From the NCBI GenBank assembly GCA_937877455.1, contig CALFIU010000103.1, positions 1 through 9,043 on the forward strand: a stretch of 9,043 nucleotides of DNA, written 5' to 3'. Source of the stretch: an uncultured Bacteroidales bacterium (GTDB lineage: Bacteria > Bacteroidota > Bacteroidia > Bacteroidales > UBA3824). The notes beneath the pieces were generated by a model that ran no database searches, was not told the DNA's origin, and saw nothing but the letters and a program-made list of their open reading frames with translations. A program made the position numbers and the translations under genes. Within the stretch, counting starts at the first letter, position 1. Each line of letters begins with the position of its first letter. Of the stretch, positions 7,262 through 9,043 are shown one piece after another.

Positions 7262-8692
7262 ATGAAAATATTAAAATACATGCTGATGGCGGCGGCACTG
7301 CTCTTTACGCTCCCCGCCTGCAACGACGATGACGACAGCACGCCTACTGTTGACAATCCGACGATTCAGTTCAACAATGTTGACGACACGACGTCCATTG
7401 TCAGCGAGATAACATTTGAAAACCGTGGCGGCTACAAGATGGTTGACATACACACCAACACGCCTTGGCAACTTGCCTGCGATGCCGATTGGCTCACTAT
7501 CTCCAACCATTCGGGCAACGCCACACCCGCCACAGTCCACATCAAAATAACCGCCGCCGAAAACACCACCGGCAGCACCCGCACCGCCACACTTACAATC
7601 AGCGGCAGCGGAAAAACGGCATCTCTGAATGTCATACAAGCCGCCACAGCCATCGACCAAAGCGGCTGGCAGACAGCGCAAGAGGCCTCCAACTCTATGA
7701 GGATTGGTCTCAACCTCATGAACTCGCTTGACGCATACGGCACTTGGTTTGAGTGGAGCGACCTCGACGCCGCGCAGACTTGTTGGGGCGAACCCCTCGC
7801 CGACGCCGAATGGTTTAAGGCGGTCAAGGAATACGGTTTCAACTGTGTCCGTGTGCCAATCACATGGTTTATGCACTTGGACGAGGAAGGCAACGTAAGC
7901 CAAGCATGGATGGACCGCGTGGAGGAGGTTGTCAACTACGCGCTCAACGCTGGACTCTACTGCATAATCAACGTACACCACGACACCAACGCCGGCGAAT
8001 ACACATGGGTAAAAGCCGACCATGAGGGTTTTGAAACCGTCAATGCTAAATTCTCTCTGTTATGGAAACAGATTGCCGAAAGATTCAAGGACTACGGCGA
8101 AAAACTTCTTTTTGAGGGTTACAACGAGGTTCTTGACGAAAGCGGCACATGGGAACTGCCAAAGAGCGACAACGGCTACCTCGGCATCAACGACCTTGCG
8201 CAGTCGTTTGTCAACACGGTTCGCGCCACTGGCGGCAACAATCTCTATCGCAACCTCATTGTCTGCACATATTGCGCCAACGGCGGACAGACACCTCTCG
8301 ACAAACTTGTGATTCCTACTGACGAATACTCCAACCATATCTTGGTAGAAGTTCACAACTATTCGCCTGGTAGGTTCACACAAATACTTGGCATTGAGGA
8401 AGGACAAGAAATTCCCGTATGGACAGAAGACGATGAAAAATCGCTATCACCCGAACTCGACATCGTCATCAACTACGCCAATAATAACAACATTCCCGTA
8501 GTGATTGGTGAATTTGGTGCAATTGAAAAGATTGCCGATGAAGATCTCGGCAAATACGCCGAATACATGGTGCGCTATTGTCGCGACAGAGCAAACATAA
8601 CACTCATCTATTGGCCTCATGTTGTTGACCGCAAAGACTACTCTGCACCATGGCCGCTCCTCATGCAGGGGTTGCTGAAGGCTAACGATTGA
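7262..8692 (+). CDS. BACON-GH5 surface endo-beta-glycanase lipoprotein
   Basis: From ATG 7262 the product is 476 residues. The in-frame ATG at 7199 was rejected because it adds 21 residues unlike a signal peptide and lies in a hairpin loop. The lipobox is TLPAC (Cys20), followed by NDDDD, implying surface anchoring. Residues ~33-127 are a BACON domain (TPWQLACDADWLTIS with W69 and W77; TRTATLTISG; NVIQ), usually a spacer or mucin/glycan-contact module. Residues ~136-470 are a GH5 TIM barrel: IGLNLMNSLDA (148-158), TCWGEP, GFNCVRVPITW with Arg197, INVHHD with His239/His240, FEGYNEV with acid/base Glu289, VEVHNYSP with His365/Tyr367, VVIGEFG with nucleophile Glu417, and IYWPHV with Trp451. GH5 enzymes are retaining hydrolases, mainly of beta-1,4-glucans, xyloglucan, mannans and related polymers. 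The acid/base motif reads NEV rather than the common NEP. I cannot fix the subfamily. The BACON-GH5 architecture matches the xyloglucan-cleaving BoGH5A type. Confidence 0.92.
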   Translation: MKILKYMLMAAALLFTLPACNDDDDSTPTVDNPTIQFNNVDDTTSIVSEITFENRGGYKMVDIHTNTPWQLACDADWLTISNHSGNATPATVHIKITAAENTTGSTRTATLTISGSGKTASLNVIQAATAIDQSGWQTAQEASNSMRIGLNLMNSLDAYGTWFEWSDLDAAQTCWGEPLADAEWFKAVKEYGFNCVRVPITWFMHLDEEGNVSQAWMDRVEEVVNYALNAGLYCIINVHHDTNAGEYTWVKADHEGFETVNAKFSLLWKQIAERFKDYGEKLLFEGYNEVLDESGTWELPKSDNGYLGINDLAQSFVNTVRATGGNNLYRNLIVCTYCANGGQTPLDKLVIPTDEYSNHILVEVHNYSPGRFTQILGIEEGQEIPVWTEDDEKSLSPELDIVINYANNNNIPVVIGEFGAIEKIADEDLGKYAEYMVRYCRDRANITLIYWPHVVDRKDYSAPWPLLMQGLLKAND

Positions 8693-8900
8693 AAATTTAA
8701 GTATTGTAATTCTCATATTTGAATCAAGCAATTTGGTTAAGCAAATAATTTAGTAGTAAGTAAACCGGCGGGACATTGATTATTCTTTTTATTACCGCCG
8801 GTTTTTTATTTTTTTAGTTAAAGGCACGTCGCTTTCATTGATTTTTTTAACAACGAATTAACCGAATAAAACAAATTTGTGTAACCTCATTATATTGTGA
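8693..8900. other. Intergenic region after the PUL
   Basis: This A/T-rich stretch has stops in the frames I read and no recognisable gene. It holds the terminator described separately and a perfect 10-base palindrome ACAAATTTGT (8871-8880). No convincing TAnnTTTG promoter, tRNA, insertion-sequence end or CRISPR repeat was seen. Confidence 0.6.
8762..8815 (+). terminator. Strong intrinsic terminator at the end of the PUL
   Basis: Arms AAACCGGCGG (8762-8771) and CCGCCGGTTT (8795-8804) pair perfectly over 10 bases across a 23-base loop. A T-rich tail (TTTTTTATTTTTTT, 8802-8815) follows. It lies 69 bases after the GH5 stop and marks the 3' end of the operon. Confidence 0.88.
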
Positions 8901-9043
8901 CTCCCAAATAAAATTGAGCACCTGCAAATTGCTTTGATTGATGATTTGATGCAGTTGCGAGCAGACACGACCAAACCGGACATTGCCGCATTGCCGCATT
9001 GTCGCGTGGGGAACAGATTGTGCAGCGGTTTTTGGAACTATTG
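8901..9043 (+). pseudogene. AraC-type regulator remnant, 5'-truncated and frameshifted (runs off window)
   Basis: The frame open from 8901, just after a TGA, reads EHLQIALIDDLMQLRADTT and then KPDIAAL up to about 8993. In another frame, 9002-9043 reads SRGEQIVQRFLELL. Joined, they look like the helical linker that precedes the HTH domain in many Bacteroidota AraC-family regulators (compare the usual ...QI..RFL.LL... pattern). The join is disrupted by a tandem 8-base repeat: ATTGCCGC at 8982-8989 and 8990-8997, then ATTGTCGC at 8998-9005. Removing one 8-base unit restores a single frame, KPDIAALSRGEQIV. There is no room for the expected ~150-residue N-terminal domain, because in-frame stops and the terminator lie upstream. 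The HTH region would be beyond the window. The family call rests on ~45 residues and is tentative. Confidence 0.45.
8982..9005 (+). repeat. Tandem 8-base repeat (2 exact + 1 near copy)
   Basis: ATTGCCGC occurs twice back to back (8982-8989, 8990-8997) and is followed by ATTGTCGC (8998-9005), which differs at one base. Eight is not a multiple of three, so gain or loss of one unit shifts the reading frame of the AraC-like segment. The repeat itself is seen directly. It could be a one-time slippage error or an on/off switch. Confidence 0.85.

Noticed and set aside
7271..8023. Minus-strand 250-codon open frame opposite the GH5 gene
   Set aside because: It lies opposite the BACON and first half of the GH5 domain, whose frame is well supported by catalytic motifs; no independent evidence for an antisense gene.
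8871..8880. Perfect palindrome ACAAATTTGT as an operator
   Set aside because: Ten A/T-rich bases in an A/T-rich spacer are expected by chance, and no promoter or intact gene follows at a sensible distance.
8693..9043. Insertion-sequence end or integrase attachment site after the PUL
   Set aside because: No terminal inverted repeat, target duplication, tRNA or transposase-like reading was found; the tandem 8-mer is local to the AraC-like segment.

Overview
The window looks like a piece of a Bacteroidota chromosome, most likely from a gut-type Bacteroidales. The evidence is a SusC/SusD pair, several lipoproteins with an acidic patch just after the lipobox cysteine (the Bacteroidota surface-export type), A/T-rich start regions without a Shine-Dalgarno sequence, and a TAnnTTTG-type -7 promoter element.

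Layout: (1) Positions 2-616 hold the 3' part of a type I restriction-modification specificity subunit (HsdS), cut by the window edge. It covers one target-recognition domain plus the C-terminal conserved helix, and ends at a clear intrinsic terminator (653-681). Inside the coding sequence is a very strong inverted repeat (285-340). (2) Positions 690-821 are a regulatory region with a candidate promoter and a small inverted repeat. (3) Positions 822-8692 form one compact polysaccharide utilization locus (PUL), all on the + strand: a SusC-like TonB-dependent transporter, a SusD-like glycan-binding lipoprotein, a multi-IPT/TIG surface glycan-binding lipoprotein, and a BACON-GH5 endo-glycanase lipoprotein. 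The first three genes are 24 and 3 bases apart. The GH5 gene is separated by 104 bases holding a 10-bp-stem hairpin. A strong terminator (8762-8815) closes the locus. (4) Positions 8816-9043 are mostly non-coding, but the last ~130 bases read like the segment before the HTH of an AraC-type regulator. It is broken by an 8-bp tandem duplication and has no N-terminal part.

How the genes probably work together: the lipid-anchored GH5 enzyme cuts a beta-glycan at the cell surface, the IPT/TIG protein and SusD hold the chains and oligosaccharides, and SusC imports the products with TonB energy. The order SusC-SusD-SGBP-GH5, with BACON in front of GH5, resembles the xyloglucan locus of Bacteroides ovatus. 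The substrate here is not proven: a mixed-linkage beta-glucan, xyloglucan, glucomannan or other hemicellulose would all fit. No PUL regulator or exo-acting glycosidase lies in the window.

I did not find a clearly new system. The items most worth a second look are the long palindrome inside hsdS, the frame-breaking 8-bp tandem repeat in the AraC-like remnant, the hairpin between the binding-protein and enzyme genes, and the unusual NEV sequence at the GH5 acid/base site.
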